Source: Sulfurimonas sp. HSL-1716 (GTDB taxonomy: Bacteria; Campylobacterota; Campylobacteria; Campylobacterales; Sulfurimonadaceae). From it: a DNA stretch of 64,000 bases. The notes below the pieces were generated by a model. That model had not been told where the DNA came from. It saw only the letters and a list, made by a program, of their open reading frames with translations, and made no database searches. Each line of letters begins with the position of its first letter. The stretch's first letter is position 1. The position numbers and the translations under genes were made by a program. The stretch lies in contig NZ_CP147918.1 in the NCBI RefSeq assembly GCF_039645975.1, positions 1 to 64,000 on the forward strand, in the 5' to 3' direction. Of the stretch, positions 29,207 to 37,532 are shown one piece after another.

Positions 29207-31069
29207 TTATTTGTGAACAACTCTGTTCCTTCCTTCGTTTTTTGCCAGATAAAGAGCGGCATCACATTTTTTAAAGAGCGAAGCCTCATCATCCTCTTTG
29301 TCTCGGTAGGTTGTAACGCCCATACTTATCGTCACATGATCGACCGTGGCAAAGGCATGCTCGTCTATTTTTCTTCTGATATCCTCAGCGAGGCTCATAG
29401 TACCGTCTTTACCGGTTTCCGGACAGATTATCATAAACTCTTCTCCTCCGTATCTTCCCAGAAAATCGAGTTTTCGGATATTGTTTTGCAAAATAGCGGC
29501 CACACCTTTTAAAACTTCGTCACCCGTATGATGACCGAAGGTGTCGTTGACTTTTTTAAAGTGATCGATATCTATGAGAACAAGAGAGAATACTTCGCCG
29601 TATCTTCGCGCTTTTTCTATTTCCAGACTTAAAAGTTCGTCGATTCTGCGTCTGTTAAAGACGTTGGTCAGTTTGTCGATCGTAGAGATGACCTCCAGTC
29701 TTTTTTTAGCCGTGATTTCTGTGCCTACCGACATAAAGGAGATTGTCTTGTCATCTATGGTTTTGATGGGGAAGATTGTCTGCTCCAGCCAGTAGCTTTC
29801 GCCGTTTTTTGTTTTGTTCTTGATCTCTCCGTTCCATTGGCGGCCGCTTAAGATGGTGTCCCAGATATCTTTATATACGCTTCTTGGGGTATCCTCGTCT
29901 TTTATGATATTCATGTTTTGGTTGAGGAGCTCTTTTTTGGAGTAACCGCTCGTTTTGGAAAAAGCGCTGCTGACATCCGTGATGAAACCGTTTAGATTAG
30001 TGGTCGCCGTGATGACGTATTTGTCGATGATTTGTGCAAAACGCTGCAGATCGAGGTTGGTGTCTTGAAGTGTTTTTTGAAGTTTCGAAGGTGCCCTTGC
30101 CGCATACATGGCAAGAGGAATACTTAAAAGAACGCTCAGCAGAGCCACGATGGCCGATGTGAGCAGATTTTCATTTTTTAGAGATCTTTCTATCTCTTTT
30201 TTCGGCTGCAGCAGCAAGACGGCTCCATCGTCGTTTTGCAAAATCTGGTTCAGTTTATACGCAAAAAAGTTTTTTCCTTTTATGCCGCCGGAGAGGATGT
30301 TTGAAGCACTTTTTGGAAAATCTTCGTACAGTTTTCTTTTGACTTCGGTATATTTGTTCCATGAATATTTTTCATCGGGATGAACGATATAATTGCCGTC
30401 TTTGTCGATGATGTAGATATTGAAGATAGGCGAACTCTGAATAGCGGAGAACATCTGGTGGACGAGCATGTTTAAGATAACGGTTCCGGCAAATTTATTA
30501 TCCTCAAAAAGAGGAACGGCGATCCTGAAGGTAGGTCTGTAGGGAACTTCTATCTTACCGTTTTCTATGTTTAAGTCGATGTCGGAGTGCCAGATCTTCT
30601 GTTTGTTCATCTGTTTTATGGCTATAAAATAATCGCGCAGACTTTTATCCTGTAGTTTTGCCCGGGGGATTATATGGGGAAAGCTTTGCATGTTGTCCCT
30701 ATCGACGCGGATCATCTCTTTTCCTTTTGCATCTATATATCTGACCTGCATGATATTTTTTTCCGAGTTGGCAACGGTCAAGAAGAGATTGTTCAGTTCG
30801 GCCAGTTTTTTCGGGTCTTTGGTTTTTACGTAGTTTATAAGCGTCTTATCGTTGGCTAGGGCTTCTGCGAGGAAGTTCATTTTGTCGATATTTGGTTTGA
30901 GGTAGTCGTTGATTTTGCTGTAGGAGATCTCTTGCGCATAACGCTCTATGACGTCTTGTATATTGACCATATGTACGTTGTAGCTGATGAGAGTACTTAG
31001 AGCTGTTATGAAAACACCGAAAATAATGAAATACAGAGTAAATACCAGTTTAAAGTTTTTATTTTTCAT
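29207..31069 (-). CDS. Cache-PAS-GGDEF diguanylate cyclase
   Basis: Membrane sensor of 620 residues that should make c-di-GMP. TM1 is at about residues 9-31, followed by a large periplasmic dCache-like domain to about 290 (containing YIIDKDGNYIVHPDEKYSW near 222), TM2, a PAS domain (about 340-455, SSAFSKTSGYSKKELL) and a GGDEF domain. The active motif is GRYGGEEF near 545, with RKLD as the RxxD product-inhibition site five residues before it. GAGGGG precedes the ATG. It is monocistronic with a terminator-like hairpin downstream. The periplasmic ligand is unknown. Confidence 0.9.
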   Translation of the reverse strand: MKNKNFKLVFTLYFIIFGVFITALSTLISYNVHMVNIQDVIERYAQEISYSKINDYLKPNIDKMNFLAEALANDKTLINYVKTKDPKKLAELNNLFLTVANSEKNIMQVRYIDAKGKEMIRVDRDNMQSFPHIIPRAKLQDKSLRDYFIAIKQMNKQKIWHSDIDLNIENGKIEVPYRPTFRIAVPLFEDNKFAGTVILNMLVHQMFSAIQSSPIFNIYIIDKDGNYIVHPDEKYSWNKYTEVKRKLYEDFPKSASNILSGGIKGKNFFAYKLNQILQNDDGAVLLLQPKKEIERSLKNENLLTSAIVALLSVLLSIPLAMYAARAPSKLQKTLQDTNLDLQRFAQIIDKYVITATTNLNGFITDVSSAFSKTSGYSKKELLNQNMNIIKDEDTPRSVYKDIWDTILSGRQWNGEIKNKTKNGESYWLEQTIFPIKTIDDKTISFMSVGTEITAKKRLEVISTIDKLTNVFNRRRIDELLSLEIEKARRYGEVFSLVLIDIDHFKKVNDTFGHHTGDEVLKGVAAILQNNIRKLDFLGRYGGEEFMIICPETGKDGTMSLAEDIRRKIDEHAFATVDHVTISMGVTTYRDKEDDEASLFKKCDAALYLAKNEGRNRVVHK

Positions 31070-31127
31070 AAGTAAACCCCTCTTATATGTATTATAACAT
31101 TAATATCGATATGAAAATAAAGTAGGC

Positions 31128-31133
31128 TATAAT
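31128..31133 (+). promoter_or_regulatory. -10 element 6 nt before the RDD gene ATG
   Basis: TATAAT, spacer TACGCC, then ATG at 31140. No Shine-Dalgarno is present, so a leaderless transcript is predicted. Confidence 0.55.
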
Positions 31134-31139
31134 TACGCC

Positions 31140-31604
31140 ATGAGATGGCGAAAATTAAAACAAAAAAAGATCAATAAGAGTTTTGACGCAAAACAGCGCG
31201 TCGTTTACCCGAAGTATACCGATAAGATAAAAGGTTTCATAACCGATCTGTTCATGATATATACACCTATACTCTATATCATCACTTACGTCGTTCTAAA
31301 CGGAAAAGAGGCGTTTCAAGCCTCTGCGCTTGCGCAGTTCAGCGGGGTGACCCTGTACGGGATCATCTATGCGGTATTTATCGCAAGAACGGGTCAGACT
31401 CCGGGTAAAAAAGCTTACGATATGAAAGTCGTAGATGCAAAAACCCTGCACAATATCTCGTTTTTGCGAGCATTTTGGCGTTTTGCGGCCTTTTTGTTTA
31501 CCGCCACGACCCTTTTGGGTCTGCTGCTTCCTTTTTACAGAAAAGACAAGCGTGCTTTGCATGATATTTTAAGCTCTACGGTCGAGGTAGAGAACCGCTC
31601 TTGA
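31140..31604 (+). CDS. RDD-family membrane protein
   Basis: A 154-residue inner-membrane protein with three hydrophobic segments (about residues 38-56, 68-88 and 112-136). The RDD-type pattern is present: a charged-Asp helix (KIKGFITDLFMIYTP) near residue 26 and GQTPGKKAYDMKVVDAKT near 89, followed by the late D-x2-S (HDILSSTVEV). Function of the family is poorly defined (some members are transport-related). It sits 4 nt before the MFS gene, so both are probably expressed from the TATAAT upstream. Confidence 0.85.
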   Translation: MRWRKLKQKKINKSFDAKQRVVYPKYTDKIKGFITDLFMIYTPILYIITYVVLNGKEAFQASALAQFSGVTLYGIIYAVFIARTGQTPGKKAYDMKVVDAKTLHNISFLRAFWRFAAFLFTATTLLGLLLPFYRKDKRALHDILSSTVEVENRS

Positions 31605-31608
31605 TTTT

Positions 31609-32718
31609 ATGCAGATTCTGATTTCAGCTTTTTATTTTTTTTACTTCGCTATTGTCGGCATCTATGTCATCTTTTTGCCCAAAGTCCTCTCCATGCTCGG
31701 ATACAGCGGTGTCGAGATAGGTATAGTTTTCGCAACCGCTCCGCTTGTGCGCTTTTTGGTGCCTTTTGCTTTCATTAAAGGGATGAAGCTCAACAAAAAA
31801 GCGTTTAACTCCGCTCTTTTGATCATAGTCGTTTCATCCGTACTCTTTTATGCGGCTCTTCATAATTTTTATGCACTGGTATTTACAAACATTCTTTTTG
31901 GGATCGGGCTGAGTCTTCTTCTGCCTTATGTGGAGGTGATAGCGCTCAGCGTCATAACAAAAGAGCGTTACGGAAAGGTGAGGCTTTTTGGTTCCATCGG
32001 TTTTATCGTCGTGGCGCTCGTCCTTGTGAAATACCTCAGCGGTGTGGATATCGCCGTATTTTATCTCATCTTTATGAGTGTAATGACGGCAATATTCGGG
32101 TATCTGGTGGCAAAAAACGAATCGGGAGAGAGTGAAGATACCGATACTTCGCAAAGCGGGAACATAAATATCTTTTCCCATTGGAGCTTGTGGGCGGGAC
32201 TAACGCTGATGCAGGTGAGCTTCGGTCCTTTTTACAACTTCTTTACTATCTATGAAACGGATCACGGCATCGGTATGGACATGACTATTTATCTATGGAG
32301 CTTCGGCGTAGTCATGGAGGTGTTCATGCTCTTTTTTCAGGGCCGTCTTTTGCAAAAAAACCTGCTCGGTATCCTTCAGTTCACGACTTTTATGACCGCT
32401 CTAAGGTGGCTGCTTCTGTTTTTGTTCCCGCAGAGCCTTGCAGTATCGTTTTTTACACAGTCCATCCATGCCCTCTCTTTTGCGCTTTTTCATTCGGCGG
32501 CGATCAGCTATCTGTTCACGCTTTATAAAAAAAGAAAGCTCGCACAGCAGTTTTTTTTGGGCATAACGTACGGACTCGGCGGATTTACGGGTGCACTTTA
32601 CAGCGGGTACGTATATGAGTATTTCAGCACGTACCTGTTTTTGAGTTCTGCGTTTGTAGCGTTTACCGCATTTTTATTTGTAAGGCATGAAGCAAAAAAA
32701 ACAGCATATGCAAGCTAG
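31609..32718 (+). CDS. Major facilitator superfamily transporter
   Basis: A 369-residue polytopic permease with about 12 hydrophobic segments. It resembles the MFS_1-like/LacY-type group (related to 3-phenylpropionate and nucleoside permeases). FYFAIVGIYVIFLPKVLSMLGYSGVEIGI is at the N-terminus, and KERYGKVRLFGSIGF near residue 120 carries the conserved loop with R and G-S-I-G. Substrate cannot be told. It is second in a two-gene unit with the RDD protein and overlaps the convergent MscS gene by 4 bp. Confidence 0.85.
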   Translation: MQILISAFYFFYFAIVGIYVIFLPKVLSMLGYSGVEIGIVFATAPLVRFLVPFAFIKGMKLNKKAFNSALLIIVVSSVLFYAALHNFYALVFTNILFGIGLSLLLPYVEVIALSVITKERYGKVRLFGSIGFIVVALVLVKYLSGVDIAVFYLIFMSVMTAIFGYLVAKNESGESEDTDTSQSGNINIFSHWSLWAGLTLMQVSFGPFYNFFTIYETDHGIGMDMTIYLWSFGVVMEVFMLFFQGRLLQKNLLGILQFTTFMTALRWLLLFLFPQSLAVSFFTQSIHALSFALFHSAAISYLFTLYKKRKLAQQFFLGITYGLGGFTGALYSGYVYEYFSTYLFLSSAFVAFTAFLFVRHEAKKTAYAS

Positions 32719-33539
32719 TCGTTATTTATATGGATGTCCATCTGCGGATAAGGGATGGTGATCCCTTTTTCGTCAAACGTCAGCTTTATCTCCTCTAAAA
32801 GAGCAAAATTAACCTCTCCGAAATCATCCGTTTTCACCCAGGCACGAACCGTGAAGTTTACACTGCTTTCTCCCAGTTCGCTCACACCGACAAAGGGAGC
32901 CGGCTCTTTGAGTATCCGTTCGTTGTTTCCCAAGATCTCCAAAAGGACGCTTTTTGCGAGCTTGAGGTCGGCATCGTATCCGATACCTATGATATGGTCT
33001 ATCCTGCGCTGCTCTTTTTTAGAAAAGTTCGTTATGTTTGCGGCTATTATTCTGGAGTTGGGGACGATTATCGTTCTGTTATCGACGGGACTGATGGTCG
33101 TGGAGAAGAGGTTGATATCCTCTACCGTTCCGTGTGCTCCGCCTGCATCTATGACATCCCCGATCTTAAAGGGGCGAAACATCATGATAAGCACCGCTGC
33201 ACCGATGTTTGAAAGTGAATCTTTTAAAGCAAGACCTACGGCCAGACCCACGGCACCGAAAACCGCTACGATGGATGTCGTCGCCACGCCCAGTGTATTG
33301 AGCGCTGCCATGATGACGGCGAGCAAAAGGATGAAGTAGACGATGCTCTCGCTGAACTCAACCAGGGTCTTGTCGAGCTTTGATTTTATCATCAGCTTTT
33401 TTGATACGGCCGTTATCTTGTGCGCAGCCCATCGTCCGATGATGAAGATCGCCAGTGCACCGAAGACTTTGAAACTGTATTCGCTGACGTAGTTTACGGC
33501 CATATCTATATATTTCGTATAATCATGTGAATTAAACAT
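32715..33539 (-). CDS. Small-conductance mechanosensitive channel (MscS family)
   Basis: Inner-membrane tension-gated channel that releases solutes on osmotic downshock. The 274-residue protein has three TM helices (about 23-43, 63-85, 90-118). The Gly/Ala-rich pore helix is AVFGAVGLAVGLALKDSLSNIGAAVLIM, followed by the cytoplasmic beta domain starting FKIGDVIDAGGAHGTVEDIN and the C-terminal IPYPQMDIHI. This is the usual size of core MscS. It is the last gene of a three-gene overlapping set with DUF309 and rhodanese-like genes. Confidence 0.92.
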   Translation of the reverse strand: MFNSHDYTKYIDMAVNYVSEYSFKVFGALAIFIIGRWAAHKITAVSKKLMIKSKLDKTLVEFSESIVYFILLLAVIMAALNTLGVATTSIVAVFGAVGLAVGLALKDSLSNIGAAVLIMMFRPFKIGDVIDAGGAHGTVEDINLFSTTISPVDNRTIIVPNSRIIAANITNFSKKEQRRIDHIIGIGYDADLKLAKSVLLEILGNNERILKEPAPFVGVSELGESSVNFTVRAWVKTDDFGEVNFALLEEIKLTFDEKGITIPYPQMDIHINND

Positions 33540-33855
33540 CTGATGACACCTCTTGTTTTAGCTTTTCTATCTTTTTTTCTATCTCTGCATATTTATGCGA
33601 ATATACGGAGTCTATCTGCGGGCGTAAATCTTTATATTTCAGGTAATTATTGTAAACCTTTTGAGCTGAATCTTTTCTTCCGCGCTTTATGAGTTCAAAG
33701 CTTACCGCCGCGTTGATATAGCCTTTTAGAAGGGCGATCTCGTTATTTTTTTCGAAACGGTGCGGAAACCAGAGCGCTTCAAGCGCATCGTGAGCATCGT
33801 AAAAACGCTTTTCCTCAAGACATTTCAAGAACTCGTCGAGATACTTAGCGTTCAT
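33532..33855 (-). CDS. DUF309 family protein
   Basis: A 107-residue all-helical cytosolic protein. The family pattern is YDAHDALEALWFPHR near residue 19, with the His, Glu and Trp typical of DUF309, and KGYINAAVSFELIKRGRKDSAQKVYNNYLKY near 43. Function of the family is not established. Both ends overlap neighbours (11 bp with the rhodanese-like gene upstream, 8 bp with MscS downstream), so translation is coupled. Confidence 0.85.
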   Translation of the reverse strand: MNAKYLDEFLKCLEEKRFYDAHDALEALWFPHRFEKNNEIALLKGYINAAVSFELIKRGRKDSAQKVYNNYLKYKDLRPQIDSVYSHKYAEIEKKIEKLKQEVSSDV

Positions 33856-34159
33856 CTGCCGCCGTCAAGTTTTTCCTCCAATAGCCTCTTCCTCCCTTTA
33901 AAGAGATGCAGATATGATCGGGGAATTTTTTTCTGAACTCCGGCAGTCTGTCAAGGGTCGATTTTCCCGTATCGCAGTAAAAGACGAAGACGCTTCCTTT
34001 TGGTTCTTTTTTGAGTTCGTAAGGGTTGTAGACGACACTGTCGGCTTTTTCTATGGAGGAGAGTATGGTGTCTATTAGCAGAACTTTTATACCCTCTTTT
34101 TCGAGTTTTTGTTTGTTTGCAAGGTATTCCTTTTGCGTCCATTCATCAGGAAAATCCAT
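33845..34159 (-). CDS. Rhodanese-like protein, short form
   Basis: A 104-residue protein whose second half fits a rhodanese fold. A VFYCDTGKSTLDRLPEFRKKF segment has the Cys where the active loop is expected, and LKGGRGYWRKNL near the end matches the LxGGxxxW closing motif. The N-terminal half lacks the usual DVR signature but has VLLIDTI. The ATG at 34159 has GGGAGAG upstream; an in-frame ATG four codons earlier is possible. First gene of the overlapping rhodanese-DUF309-mscS set. Confidence 0.7.
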   Translation of the reverse strand: MDFPDEWTQKEYLANKQKLEKEGIKVLLIDTILSSIEKADSVVYNPYELKKEPKGSVFVFYCDTGKSTLDRLPEFRKKFPDHICISLKGGRGYWRKNLTAADER

Positions 34160-34351
34160 ATTCTCTCCCATATTTTACTTTTTTAGAAATTATATATTAT
34201 TAGATTTACTCCCTCTTTAAGAGTAAAACCTAGTTTTTCACTTGTTACGCTTTATTATATTGCGTATTTATTGTTTTCAGCCTCGATTTGCCTACAGGAT
34301 ATAGTATAATATTTATACTTTATAGAGGCATCTAAGATGTCTGTAATAGGA

Positions 34352-34357
34352 TACAAT
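34352..34357 (+). promoter_or_regulatory. -10 element 5 nt before the helicase ATG
   Basis: TACAAT, spacer TTCGT, then ATG at 34363. No Shine-Dalgarno is visible, so a leaderless transcript is predicted. Confidence 0.5.
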
Positions 34358-34362
34358 TTCGT

Positions 34363-37146
34363 ATGGCAAAGAAAAATAAAAAATCGACGAAGATAAATAT
34401 AAAAATACGAAACTTTTTTGGCGGTGATCCATTTGATGTCGGTATAGAGCGGGTAGGAGAGAAGACTCTCATCGAGCTTGCTCACACAATAGGTCTGTAT
34501 GACGTAGAATTTACAAAAAAAGAGCTTCTTCGCGCGCTTCGCCAGCTTTGGTCTACAGGCGATATGACGGTGCGCGAGGATATACTGCATTTTTTTATTG
34601 AGGACAAGATCCTCTATCCTCCGCTTGCCCCAGCAGAGCCGAGCATGGAAAAAGAGGAGAAGATAGAGTCTCTTTTAGAAGAGTTCAAAGACATCACTCC
34701 GGAAGAGAGAGTGGAACTTTTCGGGATATTTTTGGATGTCAGGACAAAAAAGATAAGCTATGCAAAAATAGAGTCCAAGCTTCAGCACCTGCGATTTGAG
34801 AAGAAAAAACAGAGACTGCAAAAAGCGCTTGAGGGGACGTTTGATCTTGAGGACAGGCTGGAGTTCAACGCTTCTGTAGCCATTACCTTCAAAGAGCAGA
34901 GCTTTAAAAAGATAACGGTCTTAAAAACAGCTATGATAGATATTGACGAGCTGATGCAAAAGGATGAGGAGTCTTTGATCAAAAAGATATCCTCTTTAAA
35001 ACAAAGAACTGCCGATAAAAAACAGAAGGATGTGGACGAGTTTGTCAAGAATCTTAAGCAGCCGCACCCTTACTTAAGCGACGAACAGATACTAAATGCT
35101 TTAAAAACTGCAAACCCTACGGCTGATCTGAAGCTTCCTCCTCTGAACAAAAATGTTTTAAAAGCCGTTTTAAAAGCCAATGCGGATGTAAGCGATCTTT
35201 ATGTAAGCGAAGCGGATGTCGTTTTGATCACGGATGCCAAGTTCGTCTTTAACGAGCTTGACAAAAGTATCGATTATGAAGTGCATACGACCATAGAACT
35301 TCAAAAGATACTAAAGAACATCTGGAGGGGTGAAAAGTTCTCTCTCGACAGATTGATTAAAAAAGCCAGAACTGAACAGGAAGAGGATTTCAGGTCCGAG
35401 TTTAACCTGCTTGTAGAGGAGTGCCAAAAAGCCTCAACCCTGCTGCTGCTGCCAAGAGCAGAGCTTTTGGAGATGGTATATGAACATCTGTTCATATACC
35501 TGGACAACACTCTGTCCATCTCTCCAAAGACGCAGAGAAAGATCATTTACGCTTTTAACAAATCTATCCAGGAACAGCTTTTAAAAAGACAGCGCCAGAT
35601 GCTTCTTGCACGTACGATAAGAGATTTTAAAAATCTTTTTCCGCTTGCACGCTCCATGAAAAGAGAGCTGATACTGCATATCGGACCGACTAACAGCGGA
35701 AAGACCTACGAGGCTTTGAAAGTCTTAAAAAATGCGGATACGGGTTATTATCTTGCACCTTTAAGACTCTTGGCGCTGGAAGGGTATGAGGACTTGAACG
35801 CAAGCGGTGTGGATGCTTCGCTTATTACGGGAGAGGAACAGCTCATAAATGAAGAAGCGACACATATCAGTTCGACCATAGAGATGCTTAACTTCGATGT
35901 CGACGTAGATGTGTGCGTCATCGACGAAGTACAGATGATAGACGACCGCGACCGCGGCTGGGCGTGGGCAAACGCCATCATCGGGGCACCGGCAAAAAAG
36001 ATCATCATGACGGGTTCGGTCAACGCCAAAGAAGCGATAATCGAGCTTGCCAAGTATCTGGGAGAAAAACTCACCATCGTCGAATTCGAGAGAAAAAACC
36101 CTCTCAAGCTGCTCACAACGGCAACCGCTATCGCTGATGTCAGACCTGCGACGGCCATCATCGCATTTTCAAGAAAGGATGTTCTGCGTTTGAAGCAGAA
36201 CTTCTCACGCAACTTCAAAGTAAGTGTTGTTTACGGAAACCTTTCGCCGGAAGTAAGACGCGAAGAAGCTAGAAGATTCCGTGAAAAAGAGACCGATATT
36301 TTAATAGCTACCGATGCGATAGCGATGGGGATGAACCTTCCCATCAAGACCATACTTTTTTCAAAGGTTGTGAAATTCGACGGAGAAAAAGACAGGTTTC
36401 TTACCCCTTCGGAAGTGCATCAGATTGCGGGGCGTGCGGGAAGATACGGACTAAACGAAATAGGGTATGTCGGTGCGCTTAAAAACGACGCTTTGCATGT
36501 GATAGAAAAAAATATGTCAAAACCCGCCAAAGAGGTGGATATTCCTTTTAAAGTGATGGCAAATCTCGATCATATCAGGCTGGTAGGCTCCATTTTGGAA
36601 GAAAATTCGCTGGCAAAGATATTGGAGTTCTTTGTAGAGAACATGAAGTTTGACGGACCCTTTACCGCTGAAAACATAGAAACAATGCTTGAAGCCGCGA
36701 AGATAGTCGACGGCTACAATCTCGATATCGCCGAGAAGTATCATCTGGCTTCCGCTCCGCTAACTTTAAAATCACCCTACATCATGGCGTCTTTTGAGCG
36801 CTACGTCCACAAACTCGAACAGCGTGAGCCTATCTATTACCTTCCGCCGGAACTCAAAAGCGAGTTTGCAAGCACGATGGACGAGCTGCTTGAGATAGAG
36901 GATCGGGTCAAAGAGATCACGCTGTATCTGTGGCTCAGTTACAGATTTGAAGATTTCTTCGTAGATGCGGACAATGCAAGGCATTTCAGGGGTGTTTTAA
37001 ACAGATATATAGAAAACTCGCTTAAAAACAGCCATTTCGTTCCAAGATGTAAACTCTGTACGAAGCCGCTTCCGCTCAACTCCAATTACGGCATTTGTCA
37101 GAGCTGTTTTAGAAAGAACTATAAGCATAAAAGCAGTAAAAGATGA
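34363..37146 (+). CDS. SUV3-like DExH RNA helicase with C-terminal Cys4 motif
   Basis: A 927-residue helicase. The core starts near residue 440 with motif I GPTNSGKT, then VCVIDEVQMIDDRDRGWAWANAI near 518 (motif II plus the SUV3-characteristic RGWAW segment), MTGS (III), ATDAIAMGMNLP (V, near 647) and QIAGRAGRYG (VI, near 687). This matches the mitochondrial SUV3/SUPV3L1 group, which partners with an exoribonuclease in RNA decay. The N-terminal 430 residues are charged and helical and unlike mitochondrial SUV3. The C-terminus has CKLC and CQSC (about 897-918), a probable zinc knuckle. The gene appears leaderless. Confidence 0.85.
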   Translation: MAKKNKKSTKINIKIRNFFGGDPFDVGIERVGEKTLIELAHTIGLYDVEFTKKELLRALRQLWSTGDMTVREDILHFFIEDKILYPPLAPAEPSMEKEEKIESLLEEFKDITPEERVELFGIFLDVRTKKISYAKIESKLQHLRFEKKKQRLQKALEGTFDLEDRLEFNASVAITFKEQSFKKITVLKTAMIDIDELMQKDEESLIKKISSLKQRTADKKQKDVDEFVKNLKQPHPYLSDEQILNALKTANPTADLKLPPLNKNVLKAVLKANADVSDLYVSEADVVLITDAKFVFNELDKSIDYEVHTTIELQKILKNIWRGEKFSLDRLIKKARTEQEEDFRSEFNLLVEECQKASTLLLLPRAELLEMVYEHLFIYLDNTLSISPKTQRKIIYAFNKSIQEQLLKRQRQMLLARTIRDFKNLFPLARSMKRELILHIGPTNSGKTYEALKVLKNADTGYYLAPLRLLALEGYEDLNASGVDASLITGEEQLINEEATHISSTIEMLNFDVDVDVCVIDEVQMIDDRDRGWAWANAIIGAPAKKIIMTGSVNAKEAIIELAKYLGEKLTIVEFERKNPLKLLTTATAIADVRPATAIIAFSRKDVLRLKQNFSRNFKVSVVYGNLSPEVRREEARRFREKETDILIATDAIAMGMNLPIKTILFSKVVKFDGEKDRFLTPSEVHQIAGRAGRYGLNEIGYVGALKNDALHVIEKNMSKPAKEVDIPFKVMANLDHIRLVGSILEENSLAKILEFFVENMKFDGPFTAENIETMLEAAKIVDGYNLDIAEKYHLASAPLTLKSPYIMASFERYVHKLEQREPIYYLPPELKSEFASTMDELLEIEDRVKEITLYLWLSYRFEDFFVDADNARHFRGVLNRYIENSLKNSHFVPRCKLCTKPLPLNSNYGICQSCFRKNYKHKSSKR

Positions 37147-37174
37147 GGGACTGGTATTTTTGCGATTATTATGC

Positions 37175-37180
37175 TACAAT
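37175..37180 (+). promoter_or_regulatory. -10 element of rpsU
   Basis: TACAAT lies 37 nt before the rpsU ATG. The leader carries AAAGTGGGTGATG as ribosome-binding region. Confidence 0.5.
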
Positions 37181-37217
37181 TCGCGTTCAAAAATTTTAAA
37201 GAAAGTGGGTGATGTGA

Positions 37218-37430
37218 ATGCCTGGTATCGTATTACGTCATGACGATAATTTTGATGCAGCTTACCGCCGTTTCAAGAAACAAACAGATAGAAATCTGAT
37301 TGTTACTGAAGCTCGTGCTCGCCGTTTCCATGAAACAGAGACCGAAAAGCGTAAGAAAGACAAAATTAGCGCTCGTAAGAAAATGCTAAAACGTCTTTAT
37401 ATGATGAGACGTTATGAATCACGCCTGTAG
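37218..37430 (+). CDS. rpsU: 30S ribosomal protein S21
   Basis: Small basic ribosomal protein involved in 30S initiation. The 70-residue product has the S21 pattern: [41 protein letters not shown], and a Lys/Arg-rich C-terminal helix ending [12 protein letters not shown]. It stands alone between the helicase and the DUF234-like gene, with its own -10 and a clear terminator. Confidence 0.96.
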   Translation: MPGIVLRHDDNFDAAYRRFKKQTDRNLIVTEARARRFHETETEKRKKDKISARKKMLKRLYMMRRYESRL

Positions 37431-37435
37431 TAATT

Positions 37436-37453
37436 AGCCCTTCGGGGCTTTTT
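37436..37453 (+). terminator. Rho-independent terminator after rpsU
   Basis: AGCCC-TTCG-GGGCT hairpin 6 nt after the rpsU stop, followed by a T-tract (TTTTG). Confidence 0.85.
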
Positions 37454-37496
37454 GCTCACCTCTGTAAACTCTCCTTCTGCCAACCGTTTAATCTGA

Positions 37497-37502
37497 TATA
37501 AT
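37497..37502 (+). promoter_or_regulatory. -10 element of the DUF234-like gene
   Basis: Extended -10 TGATATAAT. The predicted RNA would start near 37508, leaving about 25 nt before the proposed ATT start at 37533 and including AAAAAAGG. Confidence 0.5.
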
Positions 37503-37532
37503 TTTAACGACACCTATAAAAAAGGCTAGACC

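Noticed and set aside
32755-33339. 194-residue open frame opposite mscS
   Set aside because: Complete overlap with a clear MscS gene; Ser/Thr/Pro-rich product without motifs.
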